Source of the DNA: Streptomyces asoensis
Lineage (GTDB): Bacteria > Actinomycetota > Actinomycetes > Streptomycetales > Streptomycetaceae
Assembly (NCBI RefSeq): GCF_013085465.1
Contig: NZ_CP049838.1
Span: 2,728,001-2,792,000 of the forward strand
Direction: 5' to 3'
DNA length: 64,000 bases
The notes under the pieces are model-generated. The model saw nothing but the letters and a program-made list of their open reading frames with translations. It made no database searches and had not been told where the DNA came from. Position numbers and translations under genes: made by a program. Numbering within the stretch: position 1 is the first letter of the stretch; each line of letters starts with the position of its first letter. Shown piece by piece: positions 44,113 to 52,744 of this stretch.

Positions 44113-44733
44113 CTATTCCGGAGAGGTCCCGTGCGGCGCGTGCGCTCTGCGCGTGAGGTCGGCCCATACGTCCTTCACTCGCCGGTGGAGTTCCGCGAGC
44201 GGTACGTCGTTGTCGATCACGATGTCCGCGATGTCCCGGCGCTTGTCGCGGGTCGCCTGGGCGGCCATCCGCGCGCGTGCGTCCTCCTCCGTCATGCCGC
44301 GGAGCCGGACGAGCCGGTCGAGCTGGGTCTCGGGGGCCGCGTCGACGACGACCACGACGTCGTACAGGGGGCCGAGGGCGTTCTCGGTGAGGAGGGGGAC
44401 GTCGTGGACGACGACGGCGTCCTCGGGGGCGGCCGCCTCGAGTTCGCGGGAGCGGGCGCCGACCAGGGGATGCACGATCGAGTTGAGGACTGCCAGTTTC
44501 GCGGGGTCGGCGAAGACGACCGAGCCCAGGCGGGGGCGGTCGAGGCTGCCGTCCGGGGCGAGGACGTCCGCGCCGAACGCGTCCACGACCGCCGCGAGTC
44601 CCGGGGTGCCCGGCGCGACGACCTCGCGTGCGATGCGGTCCGCGTCGATCAGTACGGCCCCGCACTCGACGAGCAGCCGTGACACCTCGCTCTTGCCGGC
44701 GCCGATCCCGCCGGTCAGGCCCACTTTCAGCAT
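44113..44733 (-). CDS. coaE: Dephospho-CoA kinase
   Basis: 206-aa CoaE, the last step of CoA synthesis (ATP phosphorylates the 3'-OH of dephospho-CoA). P-loop [18 protein letters not shown] at the N terminus, [16 protein letters not shown] (CoA-binding), [18 protein letters not shown], and the lid [20 protein letters not shown], ending with [10 protein letters not shown]. Length matches the single-domain bacterial enzyme without the mycobacterial UPF0157 tail. ATG 44733. Essential housekeeping gene. Confidence 0.97.
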   Translation of the reverse strand: MLKVGLTGGIGAGKSEVSRLLVECGAVLIDADRIAREVVAPGTPGLAAVVDAFGADVLAPDGSLDRPRLGSVVFADPAKLAVLNSIVHPLVGARSRELEAAAPEDAVVVHDVPLLTENALGPLYDVVVVVDAAPETQLDRLVRLRGMTEEDARARMAAQATRDKRRDIADIVIDNDVPLAELHRRVKDVWADLTRRAHAPHGTSPE

Positions 44734-44843
44734 GAGCGGAAGCTTAGGGCCTGTCGGTGACGATGCACCCGACAGGCCCCTGTGTGCTGCTCCTTCGGCT
44801 TGCGCAGCCGGAATGCCCAGTTGGAACGCTCGGCTGGGAGCGT

Positions 44844-45782
44844 TCAGCCTTCGCCCTCGCGCTCGGCGAGGAATCGCTCGAACTCCTGCCCGATCTCGTC
44901 CGCCGACGGGATGTCGACGGGCTCGGCGAGCATGTTGCCGCGGGTCTCGGCGCCGGCGGCGGCGTCGTACTGGTGCTCCAGGCCCTGGACGAGGGAGGTG
45001 AGTTCCTCGTCCCCCTCCTGGATCTGGCGGTCGATCTCGGTCTGCGTCCGGTGGGCGTCCGTGCGCAGGGCGTGCGCGATGCCCGGCAGGACCAGGCCGG
45101 TGGCCGCCGTGATCGCTTCCAGGACGGTCAGGGCCGCGTCCGGGTACGCCGAGCGGGCGATGTAGTGGGGGACGTGCGCGGCGACGCCCAGGATGTCGTG
45201 TCCGGCTTCCATGAGGCGGTACTCGACGAGCGCCTCGGCGCTGCCGGGGACCTGGGCCTCGTCGAAGGGGCTGCGGTGGCCCGGCATGAGGTCCGTGCGG
45301 TTGCCGTGCGGGGTGAGGCCCACGGGGCGGGTGTGCGGGACTCCCATGGGGATGCCGTGGAAGTTCACCGAGAGCCGGACGCCGAGCCGCTCCACGATCT
45401 GCTTGACGGCGACGGCGAAGCGTTCCCATTCCACGTCCGGTTCGGGTCCGGACAGGAGCAGGAAGGGTGCACCGGTGGTGTCCTGTACCAGCCGCACCTC
45501 GATGGTCGGCTCCTCGTACTCGGTCCACCGGTCGCGCTTGAAGGTCAGCAGCGGGCGGCGGGCGCGGTAGTCGACCAGCCGGTCGTGGTCGAAGCGGGCG
45601 ACGACTTGGTGGGGCAGCGAGTCGAGGAGCCGGTCGACGATCTGGTCGCCGGTCTCGCCCGCGTCGATGTATCCGTCGAAGTGGTAGAGCATGACAAGTC
45701 CGGCCGACTCCTGGGCCAGCGCCATGTCGACGACTGCCAGGCCCTTCGGCTCCCATGCGTACAAACCCTGCGGATCAAGCAC
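44844..45782 (-). CDS. PAC2 family protein
   Basis: 312-aa soluble protein of the PAC2/proteasome-assembly-chaperone fold found in actinobacteria. Recognisable blocks: [80 protein letters not shown] and [20 protein letters not shown]. The acidic C-terminal tail is [18 protein letters not shown]. Streptomyces have a 20S proteasome, but a chaperone role here is unproven. GTG 45782 was chosen because homology begins at LDPQGLY. Confidence 0.9.
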   Translation of the reverse strand: MLDPQGLYAWEPKGLAVVDMALAQESAGLVMLYHFDGYIDAGETGDQIVDRLLDSLPHQVVARFDHDRLVDYRARRPLLTFKRDRWTEYEEPTIEVRLVQDTTGAPFLLLSGPEPDVEWERFAVAVKQIVERLGVRLSVNFHGIPMGVPHTRPVGLTPHGNRTDLMPGHRSPFDEAQVPGSAEALVEYRLMEAGHDILGVAAHVPHYIARSAYPDAALTVLEAITAATGLVLPGIAHALRTDAHRTQTEIDRQIQEGDEELTSLVQGLEHQYDAAAGAETRGNMLAEPVDIPSADEIGQEFERFLAEREGEG

Positions 45783-45993
45783 TTGGACCGCTCCCCTCGT
45801 GTTCCTACTGTCCAACGCGCTCCGGACCGTGGGCATTCCCGGTCCACGCGCCTTGATCGAATGACTCCGGCCGGCTTCTCACGGGTGGTGGGAGGAGCGG
45901 GTGAGGGGAGCGAGTGAGGCCGGGTCGAGGGCGCGCGCGAGGGTGGTCACAGGTGGTCACGGGGTGAACGGCGATCCCGCGTCCGGGCAGCAC

Positions 45994-46027
45994 CGAGGGC
46001 CCGCACCTCGAAAGGTGCGGGCCCTCG
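45994..46027 (-). terminator. Strong terminator after rpsA
   Basis: Perfect 15-bp stem (CGAGGGCCCGCACCT and its complement) around a CGAA tetraloop, 46 bp after the rpsA stop. The GNRA-like CGAA loop gives high stability. Confidence 0.88.
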
Positions 46028-46073
46028 ACACACTGCTAAACCTCAGCGGCTGGGGTTACCCCGCCGGGGGAGT

Positions 46074-47582
46074 TCAGCTCTGGCCGCCGGCCAGCTTCTC
46101 GCGCAGAGCGGCGAGCGCCTCGTCCGAGGCCAGCGCGCCGGACGTGTCGGCACCCTCGGAGGAGTAGGAGCCACCGCCACTGCCACCGGACGCGGCCGGA
46201 GCCGCACCCGCGGTGTCGCCACCCTCGGCAGCGGCCTTCTCGTCCGCCTCGCGGGACTTGATGACCTGAGCCTGGTGCTGCTCGAAGCGCGTCTGCGCCT
46301 CGGCGTACTGGTTCTCCCAGACCTCACGCTGCGACTCGAAGCCCTCGAGCCAGTCGTTGGTCTCGGGGTCGAAGCCCTCGGGGTAGATGTAGTTGCCCTG
46401 GTCGTCGTACGACGCGGCCATGCCGTACAGGGTCGGGTCGAACTCGACCGAGGCCGGGTCGGCACCGAAGGACTCGTTGGCCTGCTTCAGCGAGAGGCTG
46501 ATGCGGCGGCGCTCGAGGTCGATGTCGATGACCTTGACGAAGATCTCGTCGTTGACCTGGACGACCTGCTCCGGGATCTCCACGTGGCGCTCGGCCAGCT
46601 CGGAGATGTGGACCAGACCCTCGATGCCCTCGTCGACGCGCACGAACGCACCGAACGGAACGAGCTTCGTGACCTTACCGGGAACAACCTGCCCGATCTG
46701 GTGCGTGCGGGCGAACTGCTGCCACGGGTCTTCCTGGGTCGCCTTCAGCGACAGGGAGACGCGCTCGCGGTCCATGTCGACGTCGAGGACCTCGACGGTG
46801 ACTTCCTGGCCGACCTCGACAACCTCGGAGGGGTGGTCGATGTGCTTCCAGGAGAGCTCGGAGACGTGAACCAGACCGTCGACGCCACCCAGGTCCACGA
46901 ACGCACCGAAGTTGACGATCGAGGAGACGACGCCGGAGCGGACCTGACCCTTCTGGAGGGTCGTGAGGAACGTCTGGCGGACCTCGGACTGGGTCTGCTC
47001 GAGCCAGGCACGGCGGGACAGGACCACGTTGTTGCGGTTCTTGTCCAGCTCGATGATCTTGGCCTCGAGCTCCTTGCCCACGTAAGGCTGGAGGTCGCGA
47101 ACGCGGCGCATCTCGACGAGAGAGGCCGGCAGGAAGCCACGGAGGCCGATGTCGAGGATGAGACCACCCTTGACGACCTCGATGACGGTACCGGTGACGA
47201 TCCCGTCTTCTTCCTTGATCTTCTCGATGGTGCCCCAGGCACGCTCGTACTGGGCGCGCTTCTTCGAGAGGATCAGGCGGCCTTCCTTGTCCTCCTTCTG
47301 GAGAACAAGGGCCTCGATCTCGTCACCGACGGCGACGACCTCGTTGGGGTCGACGTCGTGCTTGATGGAGAGCTCGCGGCTCGGGATAACGCCTTCGGTC
47401 TTGTAACCGATGTCGAGCAGGACCTCGTCCCGGTCGACCTTCACGATGACGCCGTCGACGATGTCGCCGTCGTTGAAGTACTTGATCGTCTCGTCGATCG
47501 CGGCGAGGAAGGCTTCCTCGTTACCGATGTCGTTGACCGCTACCTGCGGCGTGGTAGAGGTGGTCTCGGTGCTGCTCGTCAT
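46074..47582 (-). CDS. rpsA: 30S ribosomal protein S1
   Basis: 502-aa S1 with four S1 (OB-fold) domains: GDIVDGVIVKVDRDEVLLDI, GIVTGTVIEVVKGGLILDIG, GQVRSGVVSSIVNFGAFVDL with VDGLVHVSELSW, and GQVVPGKVTKLVPFGAFVRV with IEGLVHISELAERH. The Gram-positive-type S1 lacks the two extra E. coli domains, and the C terminus is a Gly/Ser/Ala-rich low-complexity tail with a short final helix. ATG 47582. It binds mRNA at the ribosome and helps translate weakly led messages. A vegetative promoter lies about 200 bp upstream and a strong terminator follows. Confidence 0.98.
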   Translation of the reverse strand: MTSSTETTSTTPQVAVNDIGNEEAFLAAIDETIKYFNDGDIVDGVIVKVDRDEVLLDIGYKTEGVIPSRELSIKHDVDPNEVVAVGDEIEALVLQKEDKEGRLILSKKRAQYERAWGTIEKIKEEDGIVTGTVIEVVKGGLILDIGLRGFLPASLVEMRRVRDLQPYVGKELEAKIIELDKNRNNVVLSRRAWLEQTQSEVRQTFLTTLQKGQVRSGVVSSIVNFGAFVDLGGVDGLVHVSELSWKHIDHPSEVVEVGQEVTVEVLDVDMDRERVSLSLKATQEDPWQQFARTHQIGQVVPGKVTKLVPFGAFVRVDEGIEGLVHISELAERHVEIPEQVVQVNDEIFVKVIDIDLERRRISLSLKQANESFGADPASVEFDPTLYGMAASYDDQGNYIYPEGFDPETNDWLEGFESQREVWENQYAEAQTRFEQHQAQVIKSREADEKAAAEGGDTAGAAPAASGGSGGGSYSSEGADTSGALASDEALAALREKLAGGQS

Positions 47583-47781
47583 GTGGGAAAGGGCTCCGGT
47601 ACGGACAGTGAGTCGTAGGTACTGCTACGCCGGGAGCCCGTGATCGCTCTGAAGAAGCCGGACAGCTTAGGAAGCACCTCACCGGATGACCGGTGATGGC
47701 ACCTCGAGAACCGAGGGGACAACAACAGATGCGAGCGCAGCCTGCTACGTCTGAGGTGCGCAGGCCCGCAGCGCAACTTGT

Positions 47782-47810
47782 AGCATACGGGGGCAGCCGG
47801 GCAGGGTCAA
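47782..47810 (-). promoter_or_regulatory. Vegetative (HrdB-type) promoter of rpsA
   Basis: TTGACC, 17 bp, TATGCT on the minus strand: near-consensus -35 and -10. The predicted start near 47775 gives a leader of about 190 nt. It overlaps the first annotated codon of the divergent methyltransferase. Confidence 0.85.
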
Positions 47811-48784
47811 TGCGCGAAGGCGCACACCCGGGGCGGATCGCCGCATACCCGGCACACAACCTTTCTCCTGAGGTCACGCAGGCCGCAGGAAGCCTCACCG
47901 GTGACACCTCGGGTGACACCGCAGGGCGGGTTGCACGGAAGAGTACGACGAGGGAGCCGATCATCCAAGAGCCTGAATCGTCCGAGCCGGCCTTCGAGCC
48001 GGAAGCCACCCGACGTGACGCCGACGTCACCGAGAGCTCCCGGGCCAACCGGGGCTGGTGGGACCGCAACGCGGACGAATACCAGATCGAGCACGGCACC
48101 TTCCTCGGCGACGACCGCTTCGTGTGGGGTCCCGAGGGCCTGGACGAGGTGGAGGCGGAGCTGCTCGGGCCGCCGGAGGAACTGAAGGGCAAGTCGGTCC
48201 TGGAGATCGGCGCCGGCGCGGCGCAGTGCGCGCGCTGGCTGACCGCGCAGGGCGCGCGTCCGGTCGCCCTGGACCTCTCGCACCGCCAGCTCCAGCACGC
48301 GCTGCGCATCGGTGGCTCGTTCCCGCTGGTGTGCGCCGACGCGGGCGCGCTGCCCTTCGCGGACGCGTCCTTCGACCTGGCCTGCTCGGCGTACGGGGCG
48401 CTGCCCTTCGTCGCCGACCCGGTGCTGGTCCTGAAGGAGGTGCGGCGGGTGCTGCGGCCCGGGGGCCGTTTCGTGTTCTCGGTGACCCACCCGATCCGCT
48501 GGGCGTTCCCGGACGAGCCCGGCCCGGAGGGGCTGACCGTGTCCTCGTCCTATTTCGACCGCACTCCTTATGTCGAGCAGGACGACCAGGGCCGCGCGGT
48601 GTACGTGGAGCACCACCGGACGCTGGGTGACCGGGTCCGCGACATCGTGGCGGGCGGTTTCCGGCTGGTGGACCTGGTCGAGCCGGAGTGGCCTGCCTGG
48701 AACTCCTCGGAGTGGGGCGGCTGGTCCCCGCTGCGCGGGAACCTGATTCCGGGTACGGCCGTCTTCGTCTGCGAGCGGGACTGA
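47810..48784 (+). CDS. SAM-dependent class I methyltransferase
   Basis: 324 aa from ATG 47810, or less. The conserved part begins at about residue 80: ANRGWWDRNADEYQIEHGTF, then motif I VLEIGAGAAQCARWLTAQGA, ALDLSHRQLQHAL, FDLACSAYGALPFVADP and GGRFVFSVTHPIRWAFPDEP; the last resembles the YcgJ/UbiE-like family. Between ATG 47810 and this core there is no other ATG, GTG or TTG in frame, so either the long N terminus is translated or a rare start (for example ATC) is used. ATG 47810 sits in the -35 box of the rpsA promoter. Ends before a strong terminator. Confidence 0.85.
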   Translation: MREGAHPGRIAAYPAHNLSPEVTQAAGSLTGDTSGDTAGRVARKSTTREPIIQEPESSEPAFEPEATRRDADVTESSRANRGWWDRNADEYQIEHGTFLGDDRFVWGPEGLDEVEAELLGPPEELKGKSVLEIGAGAAQCARWLTAQGARPVALDLSHRQLQHALRIGGSFPLVCADAGALPFADASFDLACSAYGALPFVADPVLVLKEVRRVLRPGGRFVFSVTHPIRWAFPDEPGPEGLTVSSSYFDRTPYVEQDDQGRAVYVEHHRTLGDRVRDIVAGGFRLVDLVEPEWPAWNSSEWGGWSPLRGNLIPGTAVFVCERD

Positions 48785-48818
48785 CCGGTTCCGTTCCCGC
48801 CCGCTCCGCCCTCGTCCT

Positions 48819-48854
48819 AACACCCTGCACGCGCACGCGCGCGTGCAGGGTGTT
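48819..48854 (+). terminator. Strong terminator after the methyltransferase gene
   Basis: Perfect 16-bp stem (AACACCCTGCACGCGC and its complement) around an ACGC loop, followed by TT. It ends only 25 bp before the hrpB start. Confidence 0.92.
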
Positions 48855-48879
48855 TTCGGCGGCGTACGACACTAGGGGC

Positions 48880-51420
48880 GTGATCCCCCGTTACGACGCC
48901 CTGGACGCGCTGCCCGTGCGGTCCGCCCTGCCCGCCCTGAACGACGCCCTGGACGGGCACGGCACGGCCGTCCTCGCCGCGCCGCCCGGTACGGGCAAGA
49001 CGACGCTGGTGCCGCTCGCGCTGGCCGGGCTGCTGGGCGAGGGGCCGGCGCGGCGGGTGCTCGTGGCCGAGCCGCGGCGGATCGCGGCACGGGCGGCGGC
49101 CCGGCGGATGGCGTGGCTGCTGGGTGAGCGGCCCGGGGAGAGCGTGGGCCACACCGTGCGCGGGGAGCGGGTCGTCGGGCGGCACACGCGCGTGGAGGTC
49201 GTCACGACCGGTGTGCTGCTCCAGCGTCTTCAGCGCGACCAGGAGCTGTCGGGCGTCGATGTGGTGGTGCTGGACGAGTGTCACGAGCGGCACCTCGACG
49301 CGGACACCTCGGCCGCCTTCCTGTGGGACGTGCGCGAGACGCTGCGGCCCGAGCTGCGGCTGGTGGCGGCCTCGGCGACGACGGACACGGCCGGCTGGTC
49401 GCGGCTGCTGGGCGGGGCGCCGGTGGTGGAGGCCCGTGGTTCCGTCTTCGGCGTCGAGGTGGTCTGGGCGCCTCCGGCCCGTCCCGTGCGGCCGCCGCAC
49501 GGTATGCGGGTGGATCCCGCGTTGCTGGCACACGTCGCGTCGGTGGTGCGGCGGGCGTTGGCCGAGCGGTCGGGGGACGTGCTGTGCTTCCTGCCGGGCG
49601 TCGGGGAGATCGCGCGGGTCGCGGGGCTCCTGGGCGAGCCGGCCGGGGTGGATGTGCTCCAGGTGCACGGGCGGGCGCCGGCGGCCGTGCAGGACGCGGT
49701 GCTGGCTCCCGGACAGCGGCGCCGGGTGGTCCTGGCGACCTCCGTAGCGGAGTCCTCGCTGACGGTGCCGGGGGTGCGGGTGGTCGTCGACTCGGGGCTG
49801 GCGCGGGAGCCGCGGGTGGATCACGCGCGCGGGCTGAGCGCGCTCGCGACGGTGCGTGCCTCGCAGGCGGCGGGCCGGCAGCGGGCGGGGCGGGCCGGGC
49901 GGGAGGCGCCGGGTGCGGTGTACCGGTGCTGGGCGGAGGCGGAGGATGCCCGTCTGCCGTCGTTCCCGGCCCCGGAGATCAGGGTGGCCGACCTGACGGC
50001 GTTCGCCCTTCAGGCGGCGTGCTGGGGGGATCCGGACGCTTCCGGGCTGGCGTTGCTGGATCCGCCGCCGGGTGGGGCGATGGCGGCGGCGAGGTCTCTG
50101 CTGACGGCGATCGGGGCGGTGGACTCCAGCGGTCGGGCCACCGCGCGGGGGTTGCGGCTGGCGCGGCTGGGTCTGCACCCCAGGTTGGGCCGGGCTCTGC
50201 TGGACGGGGCCGCGTCGGTGGGGGTGGAGCGGGCCGTCGAGGTGGTGGCGCTGTTGAGCGAGGAGGCTCCGCGGGAGTACGGCGACGATCTGGCGGCCGC
50301 TCTGCGGTCCGCCCGGCGCGGGGGTGACGCCTACGGTGCGCGGTGGCGGGCGGAGGTGCGCCGGCTGCGGGCCGTCGTCGAGGACTCGGCGCCGACCGGG
50401 CCCGCCGGCGCCGGAGGGAAAGGGAACAGGAGCGGAGATGCTGCCGGTTCGGACGCCCGCGCCGGGCTGGTCGTCGCCCTGGCCTTCCCGGAGCGGCTCG
50501 CCAGGGCCGATGGGGGTTCCTACCTCATGGTCTCCGGCACCCGGGCCGAGGTCCGCGAGGGCACCGATCTGCGTGGGGCCTCCTGGCTCGCCGTGGCCGT
50601 CGCCGACCGGCCGGTGGGGAAGGGGCACGCGCGTGTGCAGCTCGCGGCGGTGGTGGACGAGGAGGTCGCCCGGTTCGCGGCCGGCGCGCTGCTCGGCGAG
50701 GGGGACGAGGTCCACTGGGCCGACGGGGATGTCGTGGCGCGCCGGGTGGAGCGCTTGGGGGCCGTGGAGCTGGCGGTGCGTCCGCTCCGGGACGCCGACG
50801 CCGGGCTCGTACGCGGTGCGCTGGTCGAGGGGTTGGAGAAGGACGGGCTGCGGTTGCTGCGGTGGTCGCCCGAGGCGGACGTCCTGCGGCAGCGGCTGGC
50901 GTTCCTGCGGTGGCATCTGGGGGAGCCGTGGCCCGACGTCTCCGACGCGTCGCTGCACGCGCGTGTGGACGAGTGGCTGGAGCCCGAGCTGAGCCGGGCC
51001 CGGCGGCGGAGCGATCTCGGGCGGATCGCTGCCGGGGAGGCGCTCGGGCGGCTGTTGCCCTGGGCCTCCGGCGAGGCGGCCCGGCTGGAGGAGTTGGCGC
51101 CGGAGCGGATCGCCGTGCCGAGCGGGTCCAGGATCCGGATCGACTATGCCGACCCTGAGCGGCCGGTCCTCGCGGTGAAGTTGCAGGAGATGTTCGGGCT
51201 CCAGGAGTCGCCGCGGGTCGCCGGGGTGCCGTTGCTGGTGCATCTGCTGTCGCCCGCCGGGCGGCCCGCGGCCGTCACCGCCGACCTCGCCTCCTTCTGG
51301 AAGGACGGCTACAAGGGGGTGCGGGCGGAGTTGCGCGGCCGGTATCCGAAGCATCCCTGGCCCGAGGATCCGGCCGGTGCCGAGCCGACCCGGTTCACCA
51401 ACGCGCGGCTCAGGCGGTGA
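48880..51420 (+). CDS. hrpB: ATP-dependent helicase HrpB
   Basis: 846-aa DEAH-type RNA helicase. Motif I AAPPGTGKTTLVPLAL (residues about 34-50), motif II VVVLDECHERHLDAD with DECH in place of DEAH, motif III SATTD, helicase C motifs (FLPGVGEIARV, VVLATSVAESSLTVPGVRVV, GRQRAGRAGREAPGAVYRCW) and the HrpB-specific C-terminal domain ending in YPKHPWPEDPAGAEPTRFTN. Role in RNA metabolism unproven. GTG 48880 follows AGGGGC; upstream in-frame codons run through the terminator. Its 3' end overlaps the convergent DUF3068 gene by 11 bp. Confidence 0.93.
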   Translation: MIPRYDALDALPVRSALPALNDALDGHGTAVLAAPPGTGKTTLVPLALAGLLGEGPARRVLVAEPRRIAARAAARRMAWLLGERPGESVGHTVRGERVVGRHTRVEVVTTGVLLQRLQRDQELSGVDVVVLDECHERHLDADTSAAFLWDVRETLRPELRLVAASATTDTAGWSRLLGGAPVVEARGSVFGVEVVWAPPARPVRPPHGMRVDPALLAHVASVVRRALAERSGDVLCFLPGVGEIARVAGLLGEPAGVDVLQVHGRAPAAVQDAVLAPGQRRRVVLATSVAESSLTVPGVRVVVDSGLAREPRVDHARGLSALATVRASQAAGRQRAGRAGREAPGAVYRCWAEAEDARLPSFPAPEIRVADLTAFALQAACWGDPDASGLALLDPPPGGAMAAARSLLTAIGAVDSSGRATARGLRLARLGLHPRLGRALLDGAASVGVERAVEVVALLSEEAPREYGDDLAAALRSARRGGDAYGARWRAEVRRLRAVVEDSAPTGPAGAGGKGNRSGDAAGSDARAGLVVALAFPERLARADGGSYLMVSGTRAEVREGTDLRGASWLAVAVADRPVGKGHARVQLAAVVDEEVARFAAGALLGEGDEVHWADGDVVARRVERLGAVELAVRPLRDADAGLVRGALVEGLEKDGLRLLRWSPEADVLRQRLAFLRWHLGEPWPDVSDASLHARVDEWLEPELSRARRRSDLGRIAAGEALGRLLPWASGEAARLEELAPERIAVPSGSRIRIDYADPERPVLAVKLQEMFGLQESPRVAGVPLLVHLLSPAGRPAAVTADLASFWKDGYKGVRAELRGRYPKHPWPEDPAGAEPTRFTNARLRR

Positions 51421-52402
51421 CGGGCTGCGGAGCGGCGGGCTCGGCGGCGGTGGGTTCGTCCGGGCGGCGGGCGCGGGCCTCCAGGTAGAGGGAGAGGGAC
51501 ATCAGGAGGGCGCCGAGCAGGAGGAAGCCCCAGGGCAGGTAGGCGGTGAGCAGCAGGACCAGGGTGCGGTTGGACTTGATCACGGACACCGTGTGCTCGA
51601 TGTAGTCCTCGCGCATCTTCACGTGCCCGGCGAAGGCGGTGACCTTCGCCCGGCCGCCGAGCAGGGTGCCGCCGCGGAGTTCCTCCTTGTGGATCTCCTC
51701 GCCGTAGACGGGCGCGCCGGTGACGGGTTCGACCCAGAACTTGCGGACCGTGGTGTACCAGCGGGTGGTGCCGGTCTTGGCGATGTCCTGCGGAGTGATG
51801 CCCTTGACCGGCATCGTCCTGGGCATGGCGACCTTGGTCCAGGGGACGGTCTGCTCGAAGTAGTAGACCTCCAGGCCGCGGAAGTTCTGGGTGCCCTTGT
51901 AGTGGATGGGGGCCGTGGTGCGGGTCTGCGCGTCGAAGTACTCGTAGTCCCGTTTCTCCGTCAGGAACGGCCACTTGAACTCGATGCCCTCGCGGCGCAC
52001 CGGGTCGCCGTCGACCATCTCGCCGGTGGCGTGCACGGGTTCCTGGGTGTGGGCGTCGAAGATGTACCGCTCGGGGACCTTGGAGACCATCTTGCCGTCG
52101 GGCCCCTGGACGTAGGACAGGCCGTCCCAGACGACGACGTCCCGGCCGGCTGTCTTCTCGATCTTTTCGGAGGCCTCCACGTCGCCCTTGAGGGTCTGCA
52201 CGATGGTGACCTTGGGGACGGTGCGGGCGACCAGGCCGTCGTAGTCGAGGAGGGTGGCGTTCTTCGCCTCCAGGACCATGGTCTGGTACTCGTTCGCCGG
52301 GATCTTGGCCAGGTGCGGGAAGGCGTACCAGCGCAGCAGGGGGGAGAGCGCCGCGAAGAACACGGCGAGGGCGAGCAGGATCAGGCTGGCCTTGCGGCGC
52401 AT
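51410..52402 (-). CDS. DUF3068 domain-containing membrane protein
   Basis: 330-aa protein with an N-terminal membrane helix (SLILLALAVFFAALSPLLRW), a large extracellular beta-rich domain (residues about 35-280, with WPFLTEKRDYEYFDAQTRTT and YYFEQTVPWTKVAMPRTMPV) and a second membrane helix near the C terminus (LTAYLPWGFLLLGALLMSLS) plus a cytoplasmic Pro-rich tail. DUF3068 resembles PorA-type proteins of actinobacteria; function in Streptomyces is unknown. ATG 52402. A small SPW_0924 gene lies 40 bp upstream on the same strand. Confidence 0.9.
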   Translation of the reverse strand: MRRKASLILLALAVFFAALSPLLRWYAFPHLAKIPANEYQTMVLEAKNATLLDYDGLVARTVPKVTIVQTLKGDVEASEKIEKTAGRDVVVWDGLSYVQGPDGKMVSKVPERYIFDAHTQEPVHATGEMVDGDPVRREGIEFKWPFLTEKRDYEYFDAQTRTTAPIHYKGTQNFRGLEVYYFEQTVPWTKVAMPRTMPVKGITPQDIAKTGTTRWYTTVRKFWVEPVTGAPVYGEEIHKEELRGGTLLGGRAKVTAFAGHVKMREDYIEHTVSVIKSNRTLVLLLTAYLPWGFLLLGALLMSLSLYLEARARRPDEPTAAEPAAPQPVTA

Positions 52403-52442
52403 CTCGGCCTCCTTCGCGGGCGGAACCCGGCGGGCGGGGCGG

Positions 52443-52577
52443 TCAGGGGTGTGCGGGGACCGTCGTCAGCAGTGGCTTCGGGGAGGTCTTGCCGGCCGGT
52501 GTGCCCAGCGCGGCGAGTGTGAGGACCAGGGCGAGCGCGACGGCGAGACCGGTCGCGGCGGCGATCAGGGCACGCAT
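52443..52577 (-). CDS. SPW_0924 family small membrane protein
   Basis: 44-aa peptide: MRALIAAATGLAVALALVLT forms a single hydrophobic helix, then LAALGTPAGKTSPKPLLTTV. A strong GGGAGGACC stands before ATG 52577. The family name is recalled from Streptomyces annotation; function unknown. Likely anchored to the membrane or secreted. Co-oriented with DUF3068, with 40 bp between them. Confidence 0.8.
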   Translation of the reverse strand: MRALIAAATGLAVALALVLTLAALGTPAGKTSPKPLLTTVPAHP

Positions 52578-52653
52578 ACGGTCCTCCCGGAGCTGACGGG
52601 ACGTCAGATCGGGCACGGTAGCAACGGGCGGGCGAGATGAGAACACGTCGCAC

Positions 52654-52695
52654 ACGACGGCGGCGCCCCTGTGGAGAGAGGGGCGCCGCCGTCGT
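52654..52695 (-). terminator. Strong terminator after the lytic transglycosylase gene
   Basis: Perfect 17-bp stem (arms include CGACGGCGGCGCCCCT) with an 8-nt loop, 50 bp after the transglycosylase stop and before the SPW_0924 gene. Confidence 0.9.
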
Positions 52696-52744
52696 CGTTC
52701 GGGAGGAGGTCGGAGAGGAGTGCGGAGCAGGGTCCGCGGCAGGG

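Noticed and set aside
48688..48880. Upstream extension of hrpB
   Set aside because: It would be translated through a 16-bp terminator stem and overlap the methyltransferase gene.
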